DNA of 64,000 nucleotides, taken from Micropruina sonneratiae (GTDB lineage: Bacteria > Actinomycetota > Actinomycetes > Propionibacteriales > Propionibacteriaceae). The translations under genes and the position numbers were made by a program. The stretch lies in the NCBI RefSeq assembly GCF_025972045.1, contig NZ_JAPDHX010000005.1, positions 124,001 to 188,000 on the forward strand, given 5' to 3'. Below the pieces are notes generated by a model. The model worked only from the letters and a program-made list of their open reading frames with translations. It was not told the origin of the DNA and made no database searches. Each line of letters starts with the position of its first letter. Position 1 is the stretch's first letter. Below, one piece after another: positions 45,129-59,408 of this stretch.

Positions 45129-46232
45129 TCAGTCCGCGGACCACCAGTCGAGCAGCTTCTCGGCGTCGTCACCCTCGGAGACGGCCTCGATGTAGAACAG
45201 CTGCTTGCTGAACGTCCAGGCGATCCGGCCGGTGCCGTCCTTGGCGTCCGCGGAACCGAGCTTGCCCCGGATCGTCTTCGGCGAATCGTTGTACCACCAG
45301 TTGGTGTGGGCCGGCGGGTTCTTCCAGTTGCTGCCGATCCTGCTCTTGGCGACCCCGGCCCGGGAGAAGAAGTCGGTCATCAGCGCGGTCAGGTCCTTGT
45401 TGCTGCTCGCCCAACGCATGGTGACCGTCGCGGTGCCGTCCAGGGTGCCGCGCGGGTTCGCCCTGCAGCTGAAGGCGCTGCGGGCGGTGTCGCTGCTGTC
45501 CGGCCGGCAGCTGTCGATCACCAGGAACTTGGCCAGGTACTCCGCCCACTGGCACTGCACCGTGGTCAGCTCGTCGCTGCATTCGGACGCCGCACTGCCC
45601 GAGGGCCCGGCGCTGGGGCTGCGGCTGCCGGTCGACGCGCTCGGCAGGCCGGACGCCGTGGGCGAGGAGGTGGGGGTGATCAGCACCGACGGCGGTGCGA
45701 CACTGGGCGAAGCCGTGCCGGCCGGTGTCGTCGCCACGCTGGGGGTCGGGGTGGCGGTGCCGGCCGGACGCAGGAACATCCACCAGGCCACCAGGCCGAG
45801 GACCATCACACCGGCGACGATGCCGATGATCACGGGCAGCGGATTACGGCCCCCGCCACCGGCCCCGGGCGGGGCGGGCGGCGGTGTGGGCGGGGCGCCG
45901 AAACCACCGGCACCCGGCGGGCCGTACTGGCCGGGCGGGCCGTACTGGTCGGGCGGGCCGTACTGGCCGGGCGGGCCGTACTGGCCGGCAGTGCCGTACT
46001 GGCCGCCCGCGCCGTAGCCGGTTTGGCCGCCGGCCTGCGGGGTCTGTCCCCAGCCGTCGGGGTTCTGCCCCTGCGCCGGCATCGGCCGGGTGGGCGGGTA
46101 CTGCTGGCCCGCCGGCAACTGCTGGGTGGGGTCGGTCTGCCAACCGGGTCTGGCGGCGTCATCGCCCTGCGGCGTCCACCCGCCGGGCTGCTGCGGCGAG
46201 CCTCCGCTGGGCGGATTGGGCGGCTGAGTCAT
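45129..46232 (-). CDS. Pro/Gly/Gln-rich single-pass membrane protein with extracytoplasmic Cys-containing domain
   Basis: Unrecognised family. The 367-residue protein has a disordered cytoplasmic N terminus with four to five GQYGPP-type repeats (about residues 65-100), one transmembrane helix (about 126-147, PVIIGIVAGVMVLGLVAWWM), a Thr/Ser/Pro-rich stalk, and a C-terminal globular domain from about residue 215 with four cysteines (ECSD, QCQW, SCRP, SCRAN) that could form two disulfides. The domain includes WASSNKDLTALMTDFF. It lies antisense between cydD and cydC, 3 bp from the cydD stop. Such proteins resemble serine/threonine-kinase-type or envelope stress sensor tails, but no function can be named. 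Confidence 0.75.
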   Translation of the reverse strand: MTQPPNPPSGGSPQQPGGWTPQGDDAARPGWQTDPTQQLPAGQQYPPTRPMPAQGQNPDGWGQTPQAGGQTGYGAGGQYGTAGQYGPPGQYGPPDQYGPPGQYGPPGAGGFGAPPTPPPAPPGAGGGGRNPLPVIIGIVAGVMVLGLVAWWMFLRPAGTATPTPSVATTPAGTASPSVAPPSVLITPTSSPTASGLPSASTGSRSPSAGPSGSAASECSDELTTVQCQWAEYLAKFLVIDSCRPDSSDTARSAFSCRANPRGTLDGTATVTMRWASSNKDLTALMTDFFSRAGVAKSRIGSNWKNPPAHTNWWYNDSPKTIRGKLGSADAKDGTGRIAWTFSKQLFYIEAVSEGDDAEKLLDWWSAD

Positions 46233-46333
46233 CGCTGTCCTCTCCCGGAGCTCCCCTCGCGCCGGTTGCCGGCAAGGGTACTGCGCAACGTGCAGCCGCA
46301 GCACGACCCTGGCCGCTCGCCTATCCTGCTGCC

Positions 46334-47947
46334 ATGACGGTGGCGCGGGCGGCGAGCGGCGGCCCGGGCTGGCGGTGGCTGTTCGCCCCGGTGCCGGGCG
46401 CGGTCGGCCGCACCGCGCTGGCCACCCTGCTGGCGTTCGGCGCCGGCGCCTCCTCGGTGGCCCTTATGGCGGTCTCGGCCTGGTTGCTCTCGCGGGCGGC
46501 CGAACACCCGCCGGTGCTGTACCTGCAGGTTGCGGCGATCGGCGTGCGGGTCTTCGGCATCAGCCGCGGCCTGTTCCGCTATCTGGAGCGGCTGGTCGGT
46601 CACGACGTCGCACTGCGGCTGCAGAGCGCCCTGCGGCTCGACACCTACACCCACCTCGCCCGCACCACCCTGCTCGGCACCAGGCGCGGCGACCTGCTGG
46701 CCCGGGTGATCAGCGACGTCGAGGCCGTACAGGACCTGGTGGTCCGCTTCCTGGTGCCGGGGGTGTCGGCGTCGCTGGTGATCGTGGCCACCTCCGCCGC
46801 ATTCGCGGTGCTCTCGCCGGCCACCGCGGTGGTGCTGGTGGGGTCGGCGCTGGTCGGCGGGGCGCTGGTGCCCGCCCTGGCGCAGCGCGTGTCGCGGCGT
46901 TGGGACGCCGCCACGGCCCCCACCCGCGGCGAACTGGCGGCCGGCGTCCACGAGCTGGCCCGCACCGCCCCGGACCTGGTCGCCTACGGCGCCGCCGACA
47001 CCCAGCTGGAGCGGGTGCTGGCGGTGGACGACCGGCTGCGCCGGCTGGACGAACGCGGCGCCTGGGTGCGCGGGGTGGCGTCGGGCTGCCAGGTGCTCGC
47101 CGCCGCGGTGGCGGTCATCGCCGCGCTGCTGATCGGCGGCCCACAGGTGGCGGCAGGCACCCTGCAGCCGGTGATGCTGGCGGTGCTGGTGCTCACCCCG
47201 CTGGCGTTGCACGAGGTGCTGGCCACCCTCACCCAGGCGGGCCAAAGTGCGACCCGGGCGCTGGCGGCGTTGCGCCGCGTCCGCGAGGTGCTGGACGCCG
47301 AACCGGTCGGCGCCGGCGATCGCGAACTGCCCACGGGCGCCCTCGTGCCGGGCCCGATCGTGCTCGACGGCCTGGCGATCGGCTGGCCGGGCGGTCCGGT
47401 CCTGCACGACGGGATCGACCTGGTCGTCGAGCCGGGCGAGAGCGTGGCGGTCGTCGGCCCCTCGGGTACCGGCAAGACCACCCTGGCCGCCACCGTGTTG
47501 GGCCTCATCCCGCCGAAGGCGGGCGGCGTCCGGGTGACCGGACGGGTCGGCTACCTCGCCCAGGACGCGCACATCTTCGCCACCTCGATCGCCGAGAACG
47601 TCCGGATCGGCAACCGCGACGCCGACGATGCCGCCATCGCCGAGGCCCTCGCCGCCGCCGGGCTCGGCCTGGACCCCGCCCGTGTGGTCGGCGAGCAGGG
47701 CGCCACCCTGTCCGGCGGCGAGGCCCGAAGGCTGGCACTGTCGCGGTTGTTCGCCGGCGACTTCCAGGCGATCGTCCTCGACGAGCCCTCGGAGCACCTG
47801 GACGCGGTCACCGCCGAGGCGCTGCTCGACGACGTGTTCAGCTCGATGGGACGGCTGCCGCTGCTGGTGATCACCCACGACCCGGACGTCATCGCCCGCT
47901 GTGACCGGCAACTGGAATTGGGGGTGGGCGCGGTCACCTATCGTTGA
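46334..47947 (+). CDS. cydC: Thiol reductant ABC exporter subunit CydC
   Basis: The 537-residue half-transporter has six helices and an ATPase domain with Walker A GPSGTGKTT, signature LSGGEARRLALSRL, Walker B IVLDEPSEHLD and switch His in VITHDP. It forms the heterodimer with CydD. Being separated from cydD by the antisense gene, it needs its own promoter, probably in the 101 bp divergent gap. A GCTGCC stretch rather than a clear ribosome site precedes the ATG. Confidence 0.92.
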   Translation: MTVARAASGGPGWRWLFAPVPGAVGRTALATLLAFGAGASSVALMAVSAWLLSRAAEHPPVLYLQVAAIGVRVFGISRGLFRYLERLVGHDVALRLQSALRLDTYTHLARTTLLGTRRGDLLARVISDVEAVQDLVVRFLVPGVSASLVIVATSAAFAVLSPATAVVLVGSALVGGALVPALAQRVSRRWDAATAPTRGELAAGVHELARTAPDLVAYGAADTQLERVLAVDDRLRRLDERGAWVRGVASGCQVLAAAVAVIAALLIGGPQVAAGTLQPVMLAVLVLTPLALHEVLATLTQAGQSATRALAALRRVREVLDAEPVGAGDRELPTGALVPGPIVLDGLAIGWPGGPVLHDGIDLVVEPGESVAVVGPSGTGKTTLAATVLGLIPPKAGGVRVTGRVGYLAQDAHIFATSIAENVRIGNRDADDAAIAEALAAAGLGLDPARVVGEQGATLSGGEARRLALSRLFAGDFQAIVLDEPSEHLDAVTAEALLDDVFSSMGRLPLLVITHDPDVIARCDRQLELGVGAVTYR

Positions 47948-47950
47948 GCC

Positions 47951-48910
47951 GTGACCGACCCGCTGCACCGAGGCGACGGCTGGGACGCCGCCCACCGCCT
48001 TCCGGCCAGCTTCGGTTCCGGCCCGGCGACCAGGGCGGGTGTTCCGGTCGGGTCCTCGCACTTCCAGCCGCTGCCGGCGGCGCGCCGGCGGCGCGCGCCC
48101 GGGCTGGGCGGCTTCCTGTTGGTGCTCGCACTGGCGTTGACCGTCACGCTGGCGGGCCTACAGCAGTGGTTCCCGCTGTCCGCCGCCGAGCCGACGGCGT
48201 CCGGCACCGGGAGGGGCCGGCCCACCGCCGGCCCGCAACCCTCCGGCACGTCGACGACCGGCGATCCGCTGACCGACAACCCGCTGTACGACCTGTCGCC
48301 GACCGGCCGCTGCCCCAGCGTGGAGGAGCCGAAGACCAGGCCGGAATACACCGAGCAGGTGGCCGACCTGCTGACCTGCCTGGCCGTCATCTACCGGCCG
48401 CTGGTCGAGAGCGCCGGCGGCGAGTTCACCGAGGTCGAGCACGTCTTCTACGACGAGCACGTCGACTCCAGCTGCGGCACCCAGACCGACGCCTACGCCT
48501 TCTACTGCGAGGGCGATCAGACCATCTACCTCTCCGACCAGGTGTACCGCGACCGGATCTACGGGCGACTCGTGGTGGCCGACGTGGTGATCCACGAGTA
48601 CTCCCACCACGTCCAGGGCATGGTGGGCATCCTGGACGCCTCCCGCGGCCTGAGCGAGAGAGACGCGGTGATCACCCGGCGCATCGAGCTGCAGGTGTTC
48701 TGCATGACGTACTACCTGTTCGTGTCGGTCCCCAGCTTCGCGCTGACGGTCGACGACCACAGCTACTTCCGCGAAGTGTGGGGCAGCACCGACGATCCGG
48801 TCGGGCACGGTTCGGTGAAGGCGCAGAAGTACTGGGGAGCGCAGGGCCTGGCGGCGTCCGAACTGGGCGCCTGCAACACCTGGTCGGTGCCGGCCGACAG
48901 AGTCCGGTAG
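47951..48910 (+). CDS. YpfJ-type neutral zinc metallopeptidase, membrane-anchored
   Basis: The 319-residue protein has a transmembrane segment near residues 55-76, a Thr/Gly/Pro-rich linker and a zinc-peptidase domain with HEYSHH (residues 215-220) in VIHEYSHHVQGMVG, followed by the family's ERDAVITRRIELQ helix. The N-terminal side carries CxxQTDAYAFYCEGDQTIYL. PF04228-type proteases are secreted or membrane-bound with unknown substrates. GTG start 3 bp after cydC, so it may be co-transcribed, though a functional link is not evident. Confidence 0.85.
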   Translation: MTDPLHRGDGWDAAHRLPASFGSGPATRAGVPVGSSHFQPLPAARRRRAPGLGGFLLVLALALTVTLAGLQQWFPLSAAEPTASGTGRGRPTAGPQPSGTSTTGDPLTDNPLYDLSPTGRCPSVEEPKTRPEYTEQVADLLTCLAVIYRPLVESAGGEFTEVEHVFYDEHVDSSCGTQTDAYAFYCEGDQTIYLSDQVYRDRIYGRLVVADVVIHEYSHHVQGMVGILDASRGLSERDAVITRRIELQVFCMTYYLFVSVPSFALTVDDHSYFREVWGSTDDPVGHGSVKAQKYWGAQGLAASELGACNTWSVPADRVR

Positions 48911-48986
48911 CAGCCTGCCGAACCGCCTGTGCGGCGGGTGTTGCGGGCGTAGCGTGAAGGGCGTAACTCACCGTTGAGAGGACGCC

Positions 48987-50623
48987 ATGAGCGAGCCCCT
49001 GCGCCTCGACATGACCCACCTGCCCGACCTGGCCGAGTCGGTCGGCCGGGTCGGCCCCATCCGCACCCGGATGCCGGTCTACGTCGACCTGCTGCCACCG
49101 TGCAACAACGCCTGCCCTGCCGGTGAGAACATCCAGGAGTGGCTGCGGCTCGTCAAGGCCGGTGACGACGAGGCGGCCTGGCGGGAGCTGACCCGCAACA
49201 ACCCCTTCCCGGCGATCCACGGCCGGGTGTGCTACCACCCGTGCGAGTCGGCCTGCAACCGCATCGAGCTCGACGGGGCGGTGTCGATCCATTCGGTGGA
49301 GCGCTATCTGGGCGACCTGGCGATCGAGCGCGGCTGGCGGTTCAGCGCCCACCGCCCACCGACCTCACGCCGGGTGCTGGTGGTGGGCGCCGGGCCGTCG
49401 GGGCTGTCGGCGGCCTACCAGCTCGCAATGCTCGGCCACGCGGTGGAGATCCGGGACGCCTCGGCCGCGCCCGGGGGGATGATGCGCTACGGCATCCCGG
49501 AGTACCGGCTGCCGCGGGCCGTACTGGACGCCGAGGTCGCCCGGCTGGTCGACCTCGGCGTCCGGATAGTCACCGACCACCGGGTCACCGACCTGCTCGC
49601 CGAGCAGGCGCAGGGCGGCTTCGACGCGGTCTTCGTGGCGATCGGCGCGCACCTGTCGAAGCGGGTCGACATTCCCACCCGGGACGCCTCGCGGATCGTC
49701 GACGCGGTCAGCTTCCTGCGCGACGTGGCCAGTGGCGGGCGTCCGGTGATCGGCCGCCGGGTCGCCGTCTACGGCGGCGGCAACACGGCCATGGACGCCG
49801 CCCGGGTGGCCCGCCGGCTGGGTGCCGAGGAGTCGATCGTGGTGTACCGGCGCACCGCCGAGCAGATGCCGGCCCACGTCTCCGAACGCGAGGAGGCCCA
49901 GGCCGAGGGCGTCACGATGAACTGGCTGCGCACCATCTCGTCGGTCGACGAGGGCGACGCGATGACCGTCGAGATCATGGAACTCGACGACGACGGGCGC
50001 GCGGTCGGCACCGGCCGGTTCGAGACGCTGCAGGCCGACACGGTGATCCTCGCCCTCGGCCAGGAGGCCGACTCGGGCTTCCTGAAAGCCATCCCCGGCA
50101 TCCGCTTCGACCGCGACGTCGTGCAGGTCGATCCACGCACCCTGATGACCGACGTGCCGGGCATCTTCGCCGGCGGTGACGCGGTGCCCTCGGAACGCAC
50201 CGTGACGGTCGGCGTCGGGCACGGCAAGCGCGCCGCGCGGACCATCGACGCCTGGCTGGCCAGCCGGGTGCTGGACGACGCCGACAAGCATCCGCTGGCC
50301 GCGTTCGAGACGCTCAACCTGTGGTACTTCGGCGACAACCGGCGCAGCACCCAGCCCGAGCTCGACCCGGCCAACCGGGTCACCGACTTCGACGAGATCC
50401 ACGGCGGGCTCGGTGTCGAGCAGGCCCACGTCGAGGCGGCCCGCTGCCTGTCCTGCGGCAACTGCTTCGAGTGCGACGGCTGCCTCGGGTCGTGCCCCGA
50501 GGACGCCATCGTCAAGCTCGGCAAGGGCCACCGCTACCGCTTCGACTACGCCAAATGCACCGGCTGCGCCACCTGCTTCGAGCAGTGCCCGGTGCACGCC
50601 ATCGAGATGATCCCGGAGCCGAA

Positions 50624-50627
<4 letters not shown>
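48987..50627 (+). CDS. GltD-like FAD/NAD(P) oxidoreductase with C-terminal 2x[4Fe-4S] ferredoxin domain
   Basis: The 546-residue protein is built as a glutamate-synthase small-subunit-like module. An N-terminal Cys-rich cluster domain (PPCNNACPAGENIQ, CYHPCESACNR) is followed by an FAD site (VVGAGPSGLSAAYQL, about residues 131-146), an NAD(P) site (VYGGGNTAMDAARVA, about 262) and GIFAGGDAV. The C terminus adds two ferredoxin clusters (CLSCGNCFECDGCLGSCPED and CTGCATCFEQCPVH). Its stop overlaps the nifJ start (ATGA). It most likely passes electrons between ferredoxin reduced by NifJ and NAD(P)H. Confidence 0.88.
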
Positions 50628-54340
<3,713 letters not shown>

Positions 54341-54360
54341 GGCCGGCGGGAAGGGGCGTC

Positions 54361-55377
54361 ATGGACCTGCACACGGACTATCTGGGGCTGGCTTTGCGCA
54401 GCCCGCTGGTCGCCTCGGCCGGGCCGCTGTCGACCGGTGTCGACGGCGTCCGGGAGCTGGCCGGAGCCGGGGTGGGGGCGGTCGTGCTGTACTCGCTGTT
54501 CGAGGAGCAGGTGCGGGCCGAACAGGCCCGCGACGCCGCCCTCGAAGAGCAGCACGACGAGTCGTTCGCCGAGGCGTTGAGCTACTTCCCGGGGGTGGAC
54601 GACACCGAGCGCGGTGTGGCCGACGCCTACCTGCGGCATCTGGAGGCGTCCGCCTCGGCGGTGGACGTGCCGGTGATCGCCAGCCTGAACGGCGCCAGCA
54701 TGGGCGGCTGGACCGCCATCGCCCGGCAGCTGGCGGACGCCGGCGCCGCCGCGCTCGAGCTGAACATCTACTTCGTGCCCGGCGACCTGACCATGTCGGG
54801 CGAAGCCGTGGAGCAGCGGCACGTCGACATCGTGTCCGCGGTGTGCGAGTCGGTGCGGCTGCCGGTGGCGGTGAAGCTGAGCCCGTACTTCTCCTCGCCG
54901 GGCAACCTGGCGTTGCGGCTGGTCGAGGCCGGGGCGTCCGGGCTGGTGCTGTTCAACCGCTTCCTGCAACCCGAGGTCGACGTCGAGGTGATGGCGGTGC
55001 GTCCGTCGGTGGCGTTGTCGTCGCGGTTCGAGGGACGGCTGCCGCGCACCTGGATAGCGGCGTTGTCGCGGCACACCGACGCGTCACTGGCCGCCAGTTC
55101 GGGGGTCGAGGAGGCATCCGACCTGGTCCGGTACCTGCTGGTCGGTGCCGATGTGGTGATGTCCACCTCGGCCCTGGTGCGGCACGGCGCCGGCTACGCC
55201 GCGGTGCTGCTGGAGGGGTTGGCGGAGTGGATGTCGCGGCGCGGCTTCCACTCCCTGGACGACTTCCGCGGCCTGCTGGCGGTGCCGACGGACGCCGACG
55301 GCACGTCGCAGGCCCGGGCCGGCTACGTCGCGGCGCTCGAGAACGCCCGGCGCACCTACGGCTCGCTGCACCGGTAG
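54361..55377 (+). CDS. Dihydroorotate dehydrogenase-like flavoprotein
   Basis: The 338-residue FMN TIM-barrel protein has DHOD-family features (YLGLALRSPLVASAGPLS, VIASLNGASMGGWT, LELNIY, VKLSPYFSS, GLVLFNRF) but differs from PyrD: the catalytic base region is not obviously conserved. Homologues commonly sit beside nifJ in anaerobes and are annotated as DHOD-like. It starts 20 bp after nifJ with a GGGAAGGGG ribosome site. A flavin electron-transfer or amino-acid/uracil reductase role is more likely than de novo pyrimidine synthesis. Confidence 0.85.
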   Translation: MDLHTDYLGLALRSPLVASAGPLSTGVDGVRELAGAGVGAVVLYSLFEEQVRAEQARDAALEEQHDESFAEALSYFPGVDDTERGVADAYLRHLEASASAVDVPVIASLNGASMGGWTAIARQLADAGAAALELNIYFVPGDLTMSGEAVEQRHVDIVSAVCESVRLPVAVKLSPYFSSPGNLALRLVEAGASGLVLFNRFLQPEVDVEVMAVRPSVALSSRFEGRLPRTWIAALSRHTDASLAASSGVEEASDLVRYLLVGADVVMSTSALVRHGAGYAAVLLEGLAEWMSRRGFHSLDDFRGLLAVPTDADGTSQARAGYVAALENARRTYGSLHR

Positions 55378-55416
55378 CGGCCGGGCCCGCCGGGCGACGG
55401 CGATAACCTGTCGGGC

Positions 55417-56826
55417 ATGGCCGACGATCAGCCCGCCCAGCCGGACGCCGACAACCCGATGACCTTCGAATTCCCCCGGGTCACCGTCGACGCCGGCACC
55501 AACGCACCCACAGCCGCCGGGCGTCCGCTGACGGTCGCGCAGTTCACCGACAACTACGGCCCGGCGCACTCGGGGCTGCTGTACGCGGTGCAGTTCCTGG
55601 AGTCGCAGGTGCTGGCCGCCGGGCACCGGGTGCTGCTGGTGGCCCCCGAGGCGAAGGGTCCCAACCCGCTGGCCGGCAACCCGCACCGCCGGGAGATCCG
55701 GATGCCGTCGGTGCCGATCCCGGGGGCCGGCATCCGGCTGTCGCTGGGCAAGGACCTGGAGTTCCGGCTGGCGCAGCTGGTGGCCGATCCGCCCGACATC
55801 GTGCATGTGCACGGCCTGGGCGGGGTGGGTTTGCTGGGCATGTGGGTAGCGCAGCGCGCCAACCGGCCGCTGGTGGTCACCTGGCACACCGACCTGGAGG
55901 CCTACGCCGAGCACTACTGGCACCTCGGACCGTTCCTGAACGCCGCCTACCGCCTGTTCGCCGCCCGGGCCGAATCCAAGCCGTGGGAGAAGCTGCGCAA
56001 GCTGCGGCTGAAGCGCCCGCGGCGCGGCGGCGCGCAGTTGGAGCTGCTGCAGGCGGCGTCCGACATGCTGGCGACCGCCGACCTGGTGACCACGCCGTCG
56101 GACAAGACCGGCAAACGGGTGCTCGAGTTGTCGCCGGGCGCCAAGGTGAGGGTGGTGCCCAACGGCGCCGACCCGCTGCCGGCGCGCGCACCGTTGCCGC
56201 CGGGACGGGGGCCACGGCTGCTGTACGTGGGCCGGGTGTCGCCCGAGAAGGGGCTGGAGCTGCTGCTGGACGCCTTCGAGCTGGTCCGCGACTTCGAACC
56301 GAACGCGGAACTGATGATCGTCGGTGACTTCCACGAGACCACCCAGTCGTTGCGGCGTCGGATGCTGCGGGCGTCCCGCGGTGGCGGGGTGCGGCTGGTG
56401 GGCCGGGTGCCGCACGAGGAGCTGGCCGCCTACTACGCCGGCTCGGACGTGTTCGTCTTCCCGTCGCTGACCGACACCCAGGCGCTGGTGCTGCACGAGG
56501 CGGCGCTGTGCGGACTGCCGCTGGTGGTGGTCGACCCGGAGCTGAACCTGGTCGTCGACCCGGGCGTGAACGCGCTGGTGGCCCGGCAGAACATGGTGTC
56601 GTTGAGCCAGGCGATCATGTCGATGCTGCGGCAGTTGAAGGATCCGGCCTTCGCCACCCGCGCAGCCGACCGCAGCCGTGAGCTGGCGGGCCGCTGGACG
56701 ATCGAGCGGCAGGCGTCGGAGATGCTGGGCATCTACACCGACCTGATGGCCGGACGCCCGGTCGCGGTCAGCGCCCACCTGAAGCCCGACCTGGGCCGGC
56801 CACGGCTCGGCGGGCGGCTGCACTAG
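55417..56826 (+). CDS. GT4-family glycosyltransferase
   Basis: The 469-residue protein is a GT-B-fold retaining glycosyltransferase: an N-terminal acceptor domain (VAQFTDNYGPAHSG, VHVHGLGGVG, VTWHTDL) and a C-terminal nucleotide-sugar domain (YVGRVSPEKGLELLLDAF, VGDF, FVFPSLTDTQALVLHEAA, the EX7E region). Relatives include mannosyl- or glucosyltransferases for phosphatidylinositol lipids (PimB-like) and diglucosyl diacylglycerol synthases. A basic insertion (KLRKLRLKRPRR) near residues 190-205 may contact membrane. Donor and acceptor are not predictable. Confidence 0.88.
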   Translation: MADDQPAQPDADNPMTFEFPRVTVDAGTNAPTAAGRPLTVAQFTDNYGPAHSGLLYAVQFLESQVLAAGHRVLLVAPEAKGPNPLAGNPHRREIRMPSVPIPGAGIRLSLGKDLEFRLAQLVADPPDIVHVHGLGGVGLLGMWVAQRANRPLVVTWHTDLEAYAEHYWHLGPFLNAAYRLFAARAESKPWEKLRKLRLKRPRRGGAQLELLQAASDMLATADLVTTPSDKTGKRVLELSPGAKVRVVPNGADPLPARAPLPPGRGPRLLYVGRVSPEKGLELLLDAFELVRDFEPNAELMIVGDFHETTQSLRRRMLRASRGGGVRLVGRVPHEELAAYYAGSDVFVFPSLTDTQALVLHEAALCGLPLVVVDPELNLVVDPGVNALVARQNMVSLSQAIMSMLRQLKDPAFATRAADRSRELAGRWTIERQASEMLGIYTDLMAGRPVAVSAHLKPDLGRPRLGGRLH

Positions 56827-56887
56827 CCCACGCAGGTCGGGCCTGTCGAGGCCCACCCTCGGCGTCCGGAGTTGACCGATGGGGACC

Positions 56888-59116
56888 TCAGCCCCGCCGC
56901 GCGAACCGGCGCAGGCGCAGGCTGTTCAGCACCACGAACACCGACGACAGCGCCATCGCCGCGCCGGCGATCATCGGGTTGAGGAAGCCCAGGGCGGCCA
57001 ATGGGATCGCGGCCACGTTGTAGGCGAACGCCCAGAACAGGTTGCCCTTGATGGTGGCCAGGGTGGCCCGGGAGAGGCGGATCGCGGTGCCGGCCAGCCG
57101 CAGGTCGCCCTGCATCACCGTCAGGTCGGACGCCGCGATGGCGGCGTCGGTGCCGGTGCCCATGGCGATGCCCAGGTCGGCCTGGGCGAGCGCGGCCGAA
57201 TCGTTGACCCCGTCGCCCACCATCGCCACCCGGTGGCCCTGCGACTGCAGCCGGCGGATCTCGGCCAGCTTGTCCGCGGGCAGCACCTCGGCGATGACCC
57301 GCTCGATGCCGACCTCGGCGGCCACGGCGTCCGCGACCCGGCGGGCGTCGCCGGTGAGCAGCACCGGAGTGAGCCCGAGCTGCTTCAGCCCGGCCACGGC
57401 GTCCGCCGAGGTGTCCTTGACGGCGTCCGCGACGGCGACCAGGCCGCGCACCTCGCCGTCGATCGCCACCAGGACGGCGGTTCGGCCCTGCGCCTGCGCG
57501 CCGACGAAGGCGTCGAGCGCAGCCTGTGCGGGGCCCGGGGCGTCGACGTCCAGCCCGACCAGGGCGGGGGTGCCGACGAGCACCTCGTGGCCCTCCACCG
57601 TGGCGCGGACGCCGCGTCCGGGCAGGTTCTCGAAGTCGGTGACCGCCGCGTCCGAGCCGACGTGGGCGGCGATCGCCCGGGCGATCGGGTGCTCGGACGC
57701 CGACTCGGCCGCCCCGGCCAGCCGCAGCCACTCCTGACCCTCCCCCGGTTCCGCTCGCCCGACGGTGTCGACGACGGTCATGGTGCCGGTGGTGACGGTG
57801 CCGGTCTTGTCCAGCACGACGGTGTCGACATCGCGGGTGCGTTCCAGGATCTCGGGACCCTTGATCACGATGCCGAGCTGGGCGCCGCGGCCGGTGCCGA
57901 CCAGCAGCGCGGTCGGGGTGGCCAGGCCCAACGCGCACGGGCAGGCGATGATCAGCACCGCGACCGCGGCCGAGGCCGCGAAGCCGAAGCCGGCCCCGGC
58001 CAGCAGCCAGCCCAGCAGGGTCAGCCCGGACAGGCCGATGACGACCGGCACGAACACCGCGCTGATCCGGTCGGCCAGGCGTTGCACGTTGGCCTTGCCG
58101 GTCTGGGCGAGTTCGACCAGCCGGGCGATGTGGGCCAGCTGGGTGTCGGCGCCGACCCGGGTGGCCTTCACCAGCAGGCGTCCGTTGGCGTTCACGGTGG
58201 CGCCGGTCACCGCGTCCCCGACGGTGACGTCGACCGGAACCGATTCGCCGGTCACCATCGAGGCGTCCACGGCCGAGGAGCCCTCGACGACCTCGCCGTC
58301 GGTCGCGATCTTCTCGCCGGGCCGGACGACGAACACGTCACCCGGCTTGAGGAAGTCCACCGGCACCCGGGTTTCGACGCCGCCGCGGAGCAGCGTGGCC
58401 TCGGTGGCGCCGAGCGTCAGCAGCGCCCGGACGGCCTCGCCGGCTCGCTGCTTCGAGCGGGCCTCGAACCAGCGTCCGAGCAGCAGGAAGGTGACGATGG
58501 CCACGACGGCCTCGAAGTAGATGCTGTCGCCGCCCGAGCCACGGTCGAGGACGAACTCGAAGCCGTGGGTGAAGCCGATCATGCCGGCGTGGGTGAACAG
58601 CAGCGCGTAGAGCGACCAGCCGAAGGCGGCGGTGGTGCCGAGGCTGATCAGGGTGTCCATCGTGGTGGCACCGTGCCTGGCGTTGACCAGTGCCGAGCGG
58701 TGGAACGGCAGCGCCGCCCAGCCGTAGACCGGCACGGTCAGCAGCAGCGACAACCACTGCCAGCCCGGGAACTGCCAGGCCGGCACCATGGCCAGGGCGA
58801 TCACCGGCACGGCCAGGACGGCGCTCACGATCACCCGAGAGCGCAGTTCGGCGGCGTGATCGACCTCGGGCCTGGCCGGATCGGGCAGGGCCGCGTGGTA
58901 GCCGGCGTTCTCGACCACGGCGATCAGGTCGCCGACCGGGATCGGTGCCTCGGCGAGCACCTTCGCCTTCTCGGTGGCGTAGTTGACCGAGGCGGTCACG
59001 CCGTCCACCTTGTTGAGCTTCTTCTCGATCCGGGCCGCGCACGAGGCGCAGGTCATCCCGTCGATGTCGAGCTCGATCGTGGTGTGGCCGGTGCTTGTGG
59101 TGTCGCTGATGGTCAT
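56888..59116 (-). CDS. copA: Copper-translocating P1B-type ATPase, CsoR-linked
   Basis: The 742-residue ATPase has an N-terminal metal-binding domain MTCASC (Cys23, Cys26), eight membrane helices, the channel CPC motif ([15 protein letters not shown]), DKTGTVT with Asp436, an SEHPIAR HP motif and [10 protein letters not shown]. Part of csoR-copZ-copA on the minus strand, which is the classic copper-efflux set. It is clearly diverged from the copA at 4611-6896, for example in the first membrane loop, so the two are not a recent duplication. Confidence 0.95.
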   Translation of the reverse strand: MTISDTTSTGHTTIELDIDGMTCASCAARIEKKLNKVDGVTASVNYATEKAKVLAEAPIPVGDLIAVVENAGYHAALPDPARPEVDHAAELRSRVIVSAVLAVPVIALAMVPAWQFPGWQWLSLLLTVPVYGWAALPFHRSALVNARHGATTMDTLISLGTTAAFGWSLYALLFTHAGMIGFTHGFEFVLDRGSGGDSIYFEAVVAIVTFLLLGRWFEARSKQRAGEAVRALLTLGATEATLLRGGVETRVPVDFLKPGDVFVVRPGEKIATDGEVVEGSSAVDASMVTGESVPVDVTVGDAVTGATVNANGRLLVKATRVGADTQLAHIARLVELAQTGKANVQRLADRISAVFVPVVIGLSGLTLLGWLLAGAGFGFAASAAVAVLIIACPCALGLATPTALLVGTGRGAQLGIVIKGPEILERTRDVDTVVLDKTGTVTTGTMTVVDTVGRAEPGEGQEWLRLAGAAESASEHPIARAIAAHVGSDAAVTDFENLPGRGVRATVEGHEVLVGTPALVGLDVDAPGPAQAALDAFVGAQAQGRTAVLVAIDGEVRGLVAVADAVKDTSADAVAGLKQLGLTPVLLTGDARRVADAVAAEVGIERVIAEVLPADKLAEIRRLQSQGHRVAMVGDGVNDSAALAQADLGIAMGTGTDAAIAASDLTVMQGDLRLAGTAIRLSRATLATIKGNLFWAFAYNVAAIPLAALGFLNPMIAGAAMALSSVFVVLNSLRLRRFARRG

Positions 59117-59189
59117 GGCTTCGTTCTTCGACGTGGTGGTCTGGGGCGGCGCCGCCCGACCGCTCGCGCCGGGATCGGCCCGTGCGGGG

Positions 59190-59393
59190 TCAGGCGACGG
59201 TGTAGTCGCCGGCTTCGGCGACGGCCTCGACGATCCTGTCGAAGTCGACCGGGGCGTCCGAGGTGACGGTGAGGCGTCCGCCCTCGAGGACGACGTCGAC
59301 GTCGGTGACGCCGGGGATGGCCTTGACCTCCTCGGTCACGGCGGCGACGCAGTGGCCGCAGGTCATGCCCTCGACGGTGTAGGTGTTCTGCAC
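59190..59393 (-). CDS. copZ: CopZ-type copper chaperone
   Basis: The 67-residue heavy-metal-associated domain has the copper-binding GMTCGHC (Cys12, Cys15) and the usual beta-alpha-beta-beta-alpha-beta pattern. It hands Cu(I) to the ATPase or to CsoR. It lies between csoR (15 bp upstream) and copA. Confidence 0.95.
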   Translation of the reverse strand: MQNTYTVEGMTCGHCVAAVTEEVKAIPGVTDVDVVLEGGRLTVTSDAPVDFDRIVEAVAEAGDYTVA

Positions 59394-59408
59394 GATTTCT
59401 CCTTCGGT

